This document shows, in pieces, positions 35,424-43,841 of a DNA stretch of 64,000 bases. Numbering within the stretch: the stretch's first letter is position 1; every line of letters starts with the position of its first letter. The translations under genes and the position numbers were made by a program. Location of the stretch: assembly GCA_034521755.1 (NCBI GenBank), contig JAXHMB010000003.1, positions 620,001 to 684,000 of the forward strand, read 5' to 3'. The notes beneath the pieces were generated by a model, which had not been told where the DNA came from, made no database searches, and saw only the letters and a list, made by a program, of their open reading frames with translations. This DNA is from JAXHMB01 sp034521755. Lineage in GTDB: Bacteria; Bacteroidota; Rhodothermia; Balneolales; Balneolaceae.

Positions 35424-36533
35424 CTACAAAAACTTCTTAAAAAAACTTAAATACTGCTCCACAATGCTTCTCCAAGCAAATTTTTCTTCTACCATTGATT
35501 TGACGTCTTCCGAAAATTTTTGAAGATCAGTATTCAATGATTGATCGATTTTCCGGGCAAATTTTTCCGCATTTAATTTCTGAACTTTAAACCCGTTTTT
35601 GCCATGAATAATTACGTCTTTAATTCCTTCCAAGTCGGATGCCACCACAAGTGTTCCGGCTAAATTCGCTTCCAACAGAACTATCCCAAAACCTTCCATG
35701 TCTCCCCTAACCGGAATATTAGGCATCACAAAAACATCCGCAGCCGCATACGCTTTTCTCAAAATTTTATCAGTTTGATATCCCATAAGAGCCACTTGTC
35801 CTTCCAAGCCTTCTTCCTCGATAACCTTTGCAATGCGATTCCTTTCTGGTCCATCACCAATTATTACATATATAATATCGGACTTAATTTTTGGCATAAC
35901 GTTTCGAACAAACCATTCGTGCCCCTTTCGTTTTACCAGCCTGCCTACCGTAAGCAGTATTTTCTTATCAGAAGTTGGAATAACCAATAGTTTCTTAAGT
36001 TCCTGAAAAGCTTCTTCCTTTGTAAAGGGACTGGAAAACTTTTCTAAATCAATTCCATTGGGTAATACTATCCCTTTGGCTGAATCCAATCCTCGTTTTA
36101 TACATTCATTTTGAGTAGCCTTAGAAATAGAAATGACTCCATCAAGGGACTGGAAAGCTTTATGAACCAATTGCTGATAGATCCGGTTTGGCCTAATCAC
36201 ATCACGACCATGGGAAATAGCAATCATGGGTACCGATATTCTGCTTCTTAAAAACCAAACAGGAATTGCTGTAGTTATAGAAGAAAATAAAACAAGGTCT
36301 GCATCTGTTTTCCGAACTTTTAAAGGAAGAAGAACTGCAATTTTCAAAAGAAAAGCTATAGTTTGGAGCTTGTTAAAATTTTCAGAAACGCTGGCAACTT
36401 CGGCAATAACTTTTACTGACTCCCTCCTTTCTAACTCTCTTACCAGCTGAAAGCTAACCCGCTGCATACCACCAATATTTTTATTGAGGTCAGCTTCGTC
36501 AGGATGCGTATGTGACACATACAGGATATTCAA
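35424..36533 (-). CDS. Glycosyltransferase, family 4 (GT-B fold)
   Basis: A 369-residue retaining glycosyltransferase. The N-terminal domain binds acceptor (YVSHTHPDEADLNKNIGGMQ). The C-terminal domain binds nucleotide sugar (LLTVGRLVKRKGHEWF, IIGDGPERN) and ends in the E-x7-E motif (EGFGIVLLEA). Donor and acceptor are not evident. It is the last of three consecutive GT4 genes on this strand, immediately upstream of the alpha-oxoamine synthase, which suggests envelope glycolipid work. Confidence 0.88.
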   Translation of the reverse strand: MNILYVSHTHPDEADLNKNIGGMQRVSFQLVRELERRESVKVIAEVASVSENFNKLQTIAFLLKIAVLLPLKVRKTDADLVLFSSITTAIPVWFLRSRISVPMIAISHGRDVIRPNRIYQQLVHKAFQSLDGVISISKATQNECIKRGLDSAKGIVLPNGIDLEKFSSPFTKEEAFQELKKLLVIPTSDKKILLTVGRLVKRKGHEWFVRNVMPKIKSDIIYVIIGDGPERNRIAKVIEEEGLEGQVALMGYQTDKILRKAYAAADVFVMPNIPVRGDMEGFGIVLLEANLAGTLVVASDLEGIKDVIIHGKNGFKVQKLNAEKFARKIDQSLNTDLQKFSEDVKSMVEEKFAWRSIVEQYLSFFKKFL

Positions 36534-36559
36534 TACATGAGAAGTTTAAATAAAGTTAG

Positions 36560-37729
36560 TTACCGAGTCTTATTTTGAACCAGTTTTTCATACGTGTTGA
36601 AAAGCAGTTCAAAATGATCATCCATTGTACCCACCTCATTTTTTGCAGCATCCGTACAGGCATTGACCAAAGATTCCCGATCCCGGTTGATAATCCTTTT
36701 CAATGCATCAGCTAATGCCTCCGGGTTACCGCCCTGATAGGTTTCTGCGTAACCGGGACTTGCAAGATCTGCCGCACCACCTACTCTTGGAACAACCACC
36801 GGAATACCACTGCAAATTGCTTCAGCAACCACAATACCATAGGTCTCTGCAGAAGAACCGTGCACAAAGTAATCTGAAGATGCTAAAATATCTGCCAGCT
36901 GATCTCGGTTATCTGTGAAGCCCATAATTTTCAATCCATCTACATTCCGAGACTTAAAATTCACGTATTTGCGAAGAGGTCCGTCACCATAAACCATGAG
37001 TCCCATTGGTTGCTCTGCAGAAGCCTTCTCAAAACCCTCAATCATAGTACCTAAACGTTTTTCAGGGTGATGACGGCTAATGGCAATTAGCAGTGTTGCC
37101 TTTTCAGAAAGGCCCAATTCATCAAGTAGTTTTGCTCTTAATTTCGGGTCTCTTCTATTTGGGCTGAAAAAACTTTTGTCTATACCAAATGGGACAGGCA
37201 CCGGATTTTTAACTCCGAAAGTTTCAATTCGATCTGCCAGCCAGTCTCCGCTGACCAAAGTCATATCAAAATTATTACTCAGTTTCTTCAGGTAGTTCCA
37301 ATAGAAACCAAATAGTTTGTCCACCCTTTTTCTTCCAAGCCAGCCGCTTAGCAATGTTTGTGGATATACTGCAACAGGGTCTTGATGAAAAATAAATGAT
37401 TTAAGCGCATCTCCCTGCCATCGTGCTGTAAACCAACCGCCTGTCCACGGTGACGACCCTTCTACTACATCGGGCTGTTCGTCATCCAGAATACGATGCA
37501 CAGCTTTTTCTCTCCATAAAATATAGTATCGGGGATCAACGGGCAATCTTGGGCCTTTTACCCAAATTACCCGTCCTCCATAACGCTCTTCTGTTCCCCA
37601 ATCTTTGCCCGGAGCAACAATTACGATCTCATGTCCATGTTTAGAACCAGCTTCAAGCTTTTGGTTTATATAAGTTTTGACTCCACCACCTTGATCGGTA
37701 TAAAATTCAGCTACGTCAATAATTTTCAT
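36560..37729 (-). CDS. Glycosyltransferase, family 4
   Basis: A 389-residue GT4 protein with the glycine-rich N-terminal loop YTDQGGGVKTYI, the nucleotide-sugar region (AISRHHPEKRLGTMIEGF, VYGDGPLRKYV) and the E-x7-E motif in AETYGIVVAEAICSG. It has no signal peptide or membrane span, so it acts at the inner face of the membrane. It lies 26 bases upstream of the next GT4 gene and 29 bases after the previous one. Sugar specificity is unknown. Confidence 0.88.
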   Translation of the reverse strand: MKIIDVAEFYTDQGGGVKTYINQKLEAGSKHGHEIVIVAPGKDWGTEERYGGRVIWVKGPRLPVDPRYYILWREKAVHRILDDEQPDVVEGSSPWTGGWFTARWQGDALKSFIFHQDPVAVYPQTLLSGWLGRKRVDKLFGFYWNYLKKLSNNFDMTLVSGDWLADRIETFGVKNPVPVPFGIDKSFFSPNRRDPKLRAKLLDELGLSEKATLLIAISRHHPEKRLGTMIEGFEKASAEQPMGLMVYGDGPLRKYVNFKSRNVDGLKIMGFTDNRDQLADILASSDYFVHGSSAETYGIVVAEAICSGIPVVVPRVGGAADLASPGYAETYQGGNPEALADALKRIINRDRESLVNACTDAAKNEVGTMDDHFELLFNTYEKLVQNKTR

Positions 37730-37758
37730 GCAAAAAAATCTTTAAATAAAATTATCAT

Positions 37759-38910
37759 CTAGAATTTGAAAGTGGGCTTGGGTTCTTCCAATACTTCATG
37801 GTAATTATCGAGGAGCTTTTGGTTTACATTTTCCCAAGAATAAGATAATGCTTTTTGACGCGCAGCTTTTGCCATTTTCTCCCGTAAATTTTCATCCATA
37901 ACAATTTTTTTAATACAGCGTGCAAATTCCTCGGTATCTCTTGGAGGGGCTAAATATCCATTTATCCCGGATTCTACCAGTGACCGGCTTCCGGTAGCGT
38001 CTGCAACTACACAAGGCAAACCACTAGACATAGCCTCAAGGGTTACATTTCCAAAAGTTTCCGAAGCTGAAGGAAAGAAGAAAATATCACTGCTGGCATA
38101 GGCTCGATACAGTTCATGACCTGTTATAAAACCGGTAAAATGTGCTTCGGGAAGCATATGTTCAAGCTCTTTTCTTGCCGGCCCATCGCCAACAATCATA
38201 GGACGGATGGCATCACCTAATTTTTTTACTGCATCTACAAAAGTTTGTAACTCTTTTTCCCAAACAAGACGAGAAACAAAAGTTACCACCTTGTCATCAT
38301 CCTTGTAACCAATAGACCGACGCCATTCCATATCTCTTTTGTCAGGGTTGAAACGATCTGTATAAACACCTCTGGCCCAAATCCGGATACCCTCATTAAT
38401 GCCCTGCTTATTTAGTTCCTCAGCCATTGAAGGAGACGGCACATATACATGCTTGCACTGGCTATAAAACCAAACCAAATATTTCCACCCAAGTTGCTTT
38501 AGCATATCCAGATTGTAATACTCCAAGTAGCTGGTAAAGTGGGTGTGGTATGATGATACAATTTGAATATTTCGTTTTTGCGCCCACCGCATAGCTCGGA
38601 AACCCAACACATCAGGTGTTGCAAGATGCACCAAAGTAGGATCAAATTCGTGAAGCCTTTGTTGAGCCTGTTTAGGAAAACCTGTGGTCACACGATATTC
38701 TGAACGGCCGGATACCGGCATCCTCATAGATGGAACCGAAACCAATTCCCCATTATGTTCAAAAGCAGGTTCATCAACCGTAGGCCCAAAAACAATGACC
38801 GGCACACCCTTTTCTTCAAGAAAGCCCACTAAACGGTTTAACGTAAGGGAAACGCCATCCCTTATATGGTTGTAATTACCAGTAAAAATTGCTACTCGAA
38901 GTTCACTCAT
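37759..38910 (-). CDS. Glycosyltransferase, family 4, MgtA/SQD2-like
   Basis: A 383-residue GT4 enzyme. The DGVSLTLNRLV loop, SSYHTHFTSYLEYYN, ARGVYTDRFNP and SASETFGNVTLEAMSSGLP segments are those of the group holding MgtA mannosyltransferases and the sulfoquinovosyl/glucosyl diacylglycerol synthases. A sugar transfer onto a lipid acceptor is therefore the best guess. It is the first of three minus-strand GT4 genes and shares a 93-base divergent promoter region with the reductase/epimerase gene. Confidence 0.88.
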   Translation of the reverse strand: MSELRVAIFTGNYNHIRDGVSLTLNRLVGFLEEKGVPVIVFGPTVDEPAFEHNGELVSVPSMRMPVSGRSEYRVTTGFPKQAQQRLHEFDPTLVHLATPDVLGFRAMRWAQKRNIQIVSSYHTHFTSYLEYYNLDMLKQLGWKYLVWFYSQCKHVYVPSPSMAEELNKQGINEGIRIWARGVYTDRFNPDKRDMEWRRSIGYKDDDKVVTFVSRLVWEKELQTFVDAVKKLGDAIRPMIVGDGPARKELEHMLPEAHFTGFITGHELYRAYASSDIFFFPSASETFGNVTLEAMSSGLPCVVADATGSRSLVESGINGYLAPPRDTEEFARCIKKIVMDENLREKMAKAARQKALSYSWENVNQKLLDNYHEVLEEPKPTFKF

Positions 38911-38987
38911 AAATTTTCCAATGCACCATTCATATTTGTATCTTCTGATGGTTTAACAATCAATACGTTATTTACAATTTCAGCGCC

Positions 38988-38995
38988 CAAATATA
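38988..38995 (-). promoter_or_regulatory. Candidate -7 box (TATATTTG) for the glycosyltransferase run
   Basis: A minus-strand TAnnTTTG match in the divergent region between the MgtA-like gene and the reductase/epimerase gene. No TTTG lies at the right distance upstream, so support is partial. On the plus strand a CATATTTG box near 38931 could serve the divergent gene. Confidence 0.3.
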
Positions 38996-39003
38996 CAAAT
39001 TTA

Positions 39004-39984
39004 ATGAAAGCCTTTATAACCGGCGGCACGGGTTTTGTTGGTAGCCATCTTGTTGATACACTCATTGAACATGAAGATTATTCTGAGGTTCTATGCCTTG
39101 TTCGCAATAACGAAAAATGGCTCAAGGGAAAACCTTTTACCAAAATAAAAGGGGATCTGCATGACCTAACTGTACTAAAAAATGCCCTTTCAAAAGTTGA
39201 TGTTGTTTTTCATATTGCCGGCCTGGTAAAGGCCCCTACTTATGCTGAATTTGAGCGTGCCAATGTAGAAGCAACAGAAAATATTTTACGTATTGCTTAC
39301 AAACAGGATGTCAAAAAGCTTGTCGTGTTATCTTCACTTGCAGCAGCAGGACCTAGCCAGGGCCGACCGGTTAATGAGAGCGATCCCATGCATCCCGTAA
39401 GTATGTATGGGAAATCAAAACGGCATATGGAACAAATGATACATGAAACTGCTGCTAACTACGATGATATGTCAATCACGATTCTGAGGCCACCAGCTAT
39501 TTATGGGCCACGGGAAGATCAAATTTATTCCTTCTTTAAAATGGCATCCAAGCGTATTTGTCCTATCATTGGCGACGGTGAAAAACCAAAAATATCTATG
39601 GTATATGTAATGGATGTAGTACAGGGAATTTTAAAAGCTGCCCAACAGACAACACCTGGAGTTCATACCTATTTTATATCGGGAGAAGAGATTTATACCT
39701 GGAACCAAATTCGTGGAACTACCACAACTGTTTTAGGTAAAAAAGCTATACCAATTTATATTAAGCCTAAGTTCGTAAAAAAAATGGCGGGATTTGTTGA
39801 GAAGTCAGCATCATTTTTTGGTTCTTATCCCGTTATCAACAAAGACAAAGCAAATGAGATGGTATTGGAGTGGACTTGTTCAATTGAAAAAGCTAAAAAA
39901 GAGCTTGGATACCAACCGGACTATACCCTCGCTGAAGGAATTTCACGAACTATTCACTGGTACAAAATGCATCATTGGTTGTAA
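39004..39984 (+). CDS. NAD-dependent epimerase/dehydratase family protein (extended SDR)
   Basis: I place the start at 39004 because MKAFITGGTGFVGSHL begins the Rossmann nucleotide site directly; an upstream in-frame start (38866) would add 46 unlikely residues. The protein of 326 residues has the active-site Ser (LSSLAAAG) and the YxxxK motif (YGKSK). Substrate is not fixed by sequence. Ceramide reductase CerR of Caulobacter is reported to be of this superfamily, and the gene lies in the same block as the oxoamine synthase and acyltransferase, so a 3-oxo reduction in lipid synthesis is a reasonable guess. A sugar epimerase feeding the glycosyltransferases is the alternative. Confidence 0.85.
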   Translation: MKAFITGGTGFVGSHLVDTLIEHEDYSEVLCLVRNNEKWLKGKPFTKIKGDLHDLTVLKNALSKVDVVFHIAGLVKAPTYAEFERANVEATENILRIAYKQDVKKLVVLSSLAAAGPSQGRPVNESDPMHPVSMYGKSKRHMEQMIHETAANYDDMSITILRPPAIYGPREDQIYSFFKMASKRICPIIGDGEKPKISMVYVMDVVQGILKAAQQTTPGVHTYFISGEEIYTWNQIRGTTTTVLGKKAIPIYIKPKFVKKMAGFVEKSASFFGSYPVINKDKANEMVLEWTCSIEKAKKELGYQPDYTLAEGISRTIHWYKMHHWL

Positions 39985-39993
39985 TCTATCACT

Positions 39994-41544
39994 ATGAAAT
40001 CAATAAATAGCTACTTTTTTTTATTACTATTTTTGTCAGGCATCACTCTTAGTGCCCAATCTCAGCCACAACTCCAAAAGGACCTTACTTTTGTGATGGA
40101 AATTCCATCCGTTATGGCTATGGAAAGCTCTAAAGCTCATATGTATGTGCTTTCTGACTCCGAAGGAATGGTCGTATTTAGAACCAAAGCTGATTCCCTT
40201 CAATGGCTTTATTCCTCCACAGGTATGGAACAGCGTGGAAACACGATAACTACAGATATCCGTTTCGCTTATCTGTTTGGATATAACAAACGGCTTACTG
40301 TACTCGAACCAACTTCTGTTTTAGGTGTTTATTCATCCACTCTTCTCCCTGAAAAGCCTCTGGATGCCAGTCGTATTGGCCAGCACCTTTATATTGCACT
40401 TGGAACCAAAGGACTTGGCAAAATTTCACTCCGCACTCCTGTTTCTGTTGATTCTGCAATTACTTTTGTTGAACAAACAAAACTCAATGACGATGTAATT
40501 ATTGATCTTGAGTCATCATATGATCAGCTATTTGTTCTTTCTGCTAACGGCACACTTTACGTTTTCAATCAAACCGATGAGGGAGTTTCATTAAGTAAAG
40601 AATTATCAATGCTCAGAGACCTTAACAGGTTATTTTTAGTTGATGAAATATTAATGGGTACTGACGAACAAGGAAATATTTATGAAATTGATAACTCTGG
40701 AGAGCTTTCAAAACTCGGCTCTATAGGTGAAAGCGTAAAAAAAATAGCTCAATGGAATGATTGGCTGATTATTAAAGGAACATCCAAACGGGTGTGGACC
40801 TCCTATCAAAATCGGGCTCCGGTTCTATGGAAAGAGAATCCCGATGCAGGCAACTACTTTACAGTATCTGAAGGTAATCTCTGGCTCAGTGAGTTCAACA
40901 AAATTTCAAAAATCATTTCAGGAACACAGCCGATTAAAACTTCTGCAAGCAAGTCAGCTGCTGATTCTTCCACACTAAAACTGTCAAATATTGAAAACCA
41001 GGTCGTCCCTTATCCAAAGCCATTAATCTTGTCTCTTAATTTGGCAACAAGCTACCCATCAGACAAAGTTCAGTTCTCTTATCAATCTGATATTGAAAAT
41101 GCTAAGATTAAAGGCAGTGGCTTCTATTGGCAACCCCTTGCCGAACAAGTTGGCACCCATCAGTTTAAAATCATAGCAACTGCTGCTGACGGTCAATCTG
41201 ATAGTACAAAGTTTTCTGTTGAGGTTCGTTCTTTCAATGCTCCGCCACGATTTACCCCGCTGCGTCCTATTAGCATACCAATTGGAGAAGAGTTTACACT
41301 GCCGATCAAAGCTATAGATTCTGATGGTATGAATCGAAATCTTGTGCGGTACCTTGGTGTTGATCTGCCTGAAGGAGCCTCCATTGATGAACAGACCGGT
41401 AAATTTGTATGGCAGCCTACAGAACGACAGGTAGGTGAAAATACATTTAGAGTGATTGCTACTGATCAATATGGAGCGGCCTCTTCTATTGATGTTTCTA
41501 TTCGTGTGGTAAGTGCATCACGTGAAAGTGACAGTGAAAACTAG
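39994..41544 (+). CDS. Exported protein with propeller-like repeats and C-terminal Ig-like domains
   Basis: A 516-residue protein starting ten bases after the reductase/epimerase stop, so probably co-transcribed. A signal peptide ends near LSAQ. Residues about 30-320 have repeated beta-strand segments resembling a beta-propeller (IGQHLYIALGTKGLGKISL, LFVLSANGTLYVFNQ, EILMGTDEQGNIYEI). Residues about 345-510 hold two putative Ig/cadherin-like domains (PPRFTPLRPISIPIGEEF; GKFVWQPTERQVGENTFRV). No enzyme motif is seen. It may bind partners at the cell surface or periplasm. Function unknown. Confidence 0.8.
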   Translation: MKSINSYFFLLLFLSGITLSAQSQPQLQKDLTFVMEIPSVMAMESSKAHMYVLSDSEGMVVFRTKADSLQWLYSSTGMEQRGNTITTDIRFAYLFGYNKRLTVLEPTSVLGVYSSTLLPEKPLDASRIGQHLYIALGTKGLGKISLRTPVSVDSAITFVEQTKLNDDVIIDLESSYDQLFVLSANGTLYVFNQTDEGVSLSKELSMLRDLNRLFLVDEILMGTDEQGNIYEIDNSGELSKLGSIGESVKKIAQWNDWLIIKGTSKRVWTSYQNRAPVLWKENPDAGNYFTVSEGNLWLSEFNKISKIISGTQPIKTSASKSAADSSTLKLSNIENQVVPYPKPLILSLNLATSYPSDKVQFSYQSDIENAKIKGSGFYWQPLAEQVGTHQFKIIATAADGQSDSTKFSVEVRSFNAPPRFTPLRPISIPIGEEFTLPIKAIDSDGMNRNLVRYLGVDLPEGASIDEQTGKFVWQPTERQVGENTFRVIATDQYGAASSIDVSIRVVSASRESDSEN

Positions 41545-41577
41545 CATCAGGAATCTCTAAAATTTAATTCAATCATT

Positions 41578-42666
41578 TTGAACGAAGAAGCATTTCGATC
41601 TAATCTGCTTTCTTGGTATGATCAAAATAAACGTGATTTACCCTGGAGAGACTGCGGCGATCCTTACGCCGTCTGGATTTCGGAGATTATGCTACAGCAG
41701 ACAAGGGTTGACCAGGCTACACCCTATTTTCATCGTTTTATGGACCGTTTTCCTACCGTTTATGATCTTGCCGAAGCGGATCAACAGGATGTTTTAAGCG
41801 TTTGGGAAGGGCTTGGGTACTACAGTCGTGCCCGCAATATGCATCACGCTTCCAAAACAATAGTCAATGAGTTTAACGGCAATATTCCCGACAACTGGGA
41901 TAATATTAAAAAGCTCAAAGGAGTGGGGCCTTACACTGCTTCTGCCATTTTAAGTATTGCTTTTGCTAAACCGTATGCCGTCGTAGATGGCAATGTAATT
42001 CGTGTATTGTCACGCTATGCCGGAATTGAAGAAGATGTGCGCAGTGCTAAGACTAAGAATACCATTCAAGACCTTGCAGATGAACTTCTTGATGCCGACC
42101 GACCCGGCGATTTTAATCAGGCGGTAATGGAACTGGGGGCAACAGTCTGCACACCTGCCAATCCTGATTGTACATCTTGCCCCATAAGCACAAATTGTGT
42201 GGCTTATAAAAGCTTAAAAACTGACGAAATACCATATAAATCACCAACTAAAAAGCGGCCTCATCACCAGATAGGTGTTGGTATTATCAAGAGGGATGAG
42301 CAGGTATTGATTGCGCTTCGTCCTGATGATGCTATGCTTGGAGGCTTATGGGAATTCCCCGGCGGTAAACAAAAGAAAGATGAAAGTATTGAAAAAACTG
42401 TTGTACGTGAACTAAAGGAAGAACTTGGAGTTAATGTAACTATTTTCAAGCCTTTTATGAAGCTGAATCATGCTTATTCACATTTCAAAATTACACTGCA
42501 TGCCTATATATGCAAGCTTGAAAATGGCAAGCCAACTCCTAAAAGCAGTCAACAAGTTAAGTGGATTAGTATCGATGAATTAGAAAACTATCCTTTCCCT
42601 AAAGCTAATCGCAAGCTGACCGAAAAGCTGATGAAAACAGACGGACAAAAAGAATTGAACCTATAG
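41578..42666 (+). CDS. mutY: A/G-specific adenine glycosylase
   Basis: Removes adenine mispaired with 8-oxoguanine. The 362-residue protein has the catalytic Glu in ISEIMLQQTRV, the HhH segment LKGVGPYTASAI, the catalytic Asp in VVDGNVIRVLSR, and the iron-sulfur Cys ligands at about 191, 198, 201 and 207 (spacing 6-2-5). A C-terminal NUDIX-like domain (LGGLWEFPGGK, ELKEELG) recognises 8-oxoG. The start is TTG at 41578, supported by family alignment at the N-terminus. Its TAG overlaps by one base the GTG start of the next gene. Confidence 0.96.
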   Translation: MNEEAFRSNLLSWYDQNKRDLPWRDCGDPYAVWISEIMLQQTRVDQATPYFHRFMDRFPTVYDLAEADQQDVLSVWEGLGYYSRARNMHHASKTIVNEFNGNIPDNWDNIKKLKGVGPYTASAILSIAFAKPYAVVDGNVIRVLSRYAGIEEDVRSAKTKNTIQDLADELLDADRPGDFNQAVMELGATVCTPANPDCTSCPISTNCVAYKSLKTDEIPYKSPTKKRPHHQIGVGIIKRDEQVLIALRPDDAMLGGLWEFPGGKQKKDESIEKTVVRELKEELGVNVTIFKPFMKLNHAYSHFKITLHAYICKLENGKPTPKSSQQVKWISIDELENYPFPKANRKLTEKLMKTDGQKELNL

Positions 42667-43499
42667 TGGCACGCAAGCTCAGGAAAGCATCAACAAAACA
42701 ACTAAAAGAACTTAAGCCATTTCTTGATATGTGGGTTCAAAAAGTTGAGAAGTCTGCCTACGTTGAAGACGATCCTGTACTTTTTATGCACGCTTTTGAA
42801 GAAAAAGAAGATCAGCTTTTAGCCGGCTTTTTTGCTGCTCTTTTTGCCTGGGGAAGAAGGGATGTAGTTATCAAAAAAACGGCTGACCTTCTGGAACGTA
42901 TGGGAAACCGGCCCGCAGATTTTATTCGAGCTTTTAAAGAAAAAGACCATGATCAATTCAAAAGATTCAAACACCGTACATTTAAGCCGATTGATATTTA
43001 TTGGCTGATAAGAATTCTCCAGAAAATTTTAGGTAAATATCATTCTTTTGAAAGCTTTTGGACACACTGCTATAATCTTTCTATCGAACAAGAAAAAAAC
43101 CTTATCGCCGTTTTTAATGAAGAGTTTTTTACTCTTTGTCCGGATGTAGCCCAAAGAACCCATAAGCATATTTCTAATCCTGAAAAGAATAGTTCATCAA
43201 AAAGACTGTATCTGTACCTGAAATGGGCTGTTCGTAGAAATAGTCCTGTAGATCTGGGGCTGATGAATTTTATGCCTGCTTCAGAGCTTATGATTCCATT
43301 AGATGTACATGTGGCACGTCAGGCTCGCAAATTAGGCCTTCTAACCCGTACTTATAACGATTGGAAAGCTGTAGTTGAGCTTACCCAATCCCTTAGAAAA
43401 TTAGACCCTTACGACCCTGTTAAATATGATTATGCCCTTTTTGGATTAGGAGTGAATGAAAATGAAATACCAAAAAAATTTCTGCTTAATGATTCATAG
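42666..43499 (+). CDS. TIGR02757 (DUF2400) family protein
   Basis: A 277-residue cytoplasmic protein. The FAALFAWGRRDVVIKKTADLL, RLYLYLKWAVRRNSPVDLGL and IPLDVHVARQARKLGLL segments match the conserved TIGR02757 family. That family has a helix-hairpin-helix glycosylase-like look but no proven function. The GTG start shares its first base with the mutY stop, so the two are translationally coupled, which hints at a role in DNA repair. Confidence 0.88.
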   Translation: MARKLRKASTKQLKELKPFLDMWVQKVEKSAYVEDDPVLFMHAFEEKEDQLLAGFFAALFAWGRRDVVIKKTADLLERMGNRPADFIRAFKEKDHDQFKRFKHRTFKPIDIYWLIRILQKILGKYHSFESFWTHCYNLSIEQEKNLIAVFNEEFFTLCPDVAQRTHKHISNPEKNSSSKRLYLYLKWAVRRNSPVDLGLMNFMPASELMIPLDVHVARQARKLGLLTRTYNDWKAVVELTQSLRKLDPYDPVKYDYALFGLGVNENEIPKKFLLNDS

Positions 43500-43593
43500 A
43501 CAACGAAAATAATTATTGAGATGCCTGTTACATAAATAATTTAAAATTCTTATATTACTGGTCTGAAATTCAAAGCAAACAATATTTAGTTAC

Positions 43594-43788
43594 ATGATTG
43601 GAGTAAAAGTAAAAGATAACGAAAGCATTGATCGCGCTGTAAACCGTTTTAAGAAAATGGTTACCCGTTCACGCATTTTGAACGAATACAAAGAGAATCA
43701 ACAATATACAAAGCCTTCTGAAGAACGTCGTGAAGCATTGAAGAAGAGCATTCGCGATCAACGCAGACGAGACCGCAACGATTATTAA
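43594..43788 (+). CDS. rpsU: 30S ribosomal protein S21
   Basis: A 64-residue basic protein (MIGVKVKDNESIDRAVNRFK ...). Length and sequence are typical of bS21, which sits at the mRNA exit/anti-Shine-Dalgarno region of the small subunit. The C-terminus is Arg-rich (DQRRRDRNDY). A hairpin terminator follows 20 bases after the stop. Confidence 0.95.
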   Translation: MIGVKVKDNESIDRAVNRFKKMVTRSRILNEYKENQQYTKPSEERREALKKSIRDQRRRDRNDY

Positions 43789-43808
43789 AAAGGCTTACCA
43801 AAAGCTTT

Positions 43809-43841
43809 TAGCCCTTTAATTTTAATTAGAGGGCTATTTTT
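43809..43841 (+). terminator. Intrinsic terminator after rpsU
   Basis: TAGCCCTTTAAT (43809-43820) pairs with ATTAGAGGGCTA (43825-43836) with one wobble and a four-base loop, followed by TTTTT. Its right arm overlaps the last codons of the convergent radA gene, which ends at 43826. Confidence 0.85.

Noticed and set aside
35416..35432. Palindrome TTTTTGTACTACAAAAA at the end of the GT4 gene
   Set aside because: It overlaps the stop codon in an AT-rich stretch with no loop to speak of; I see no reason to think it functions.
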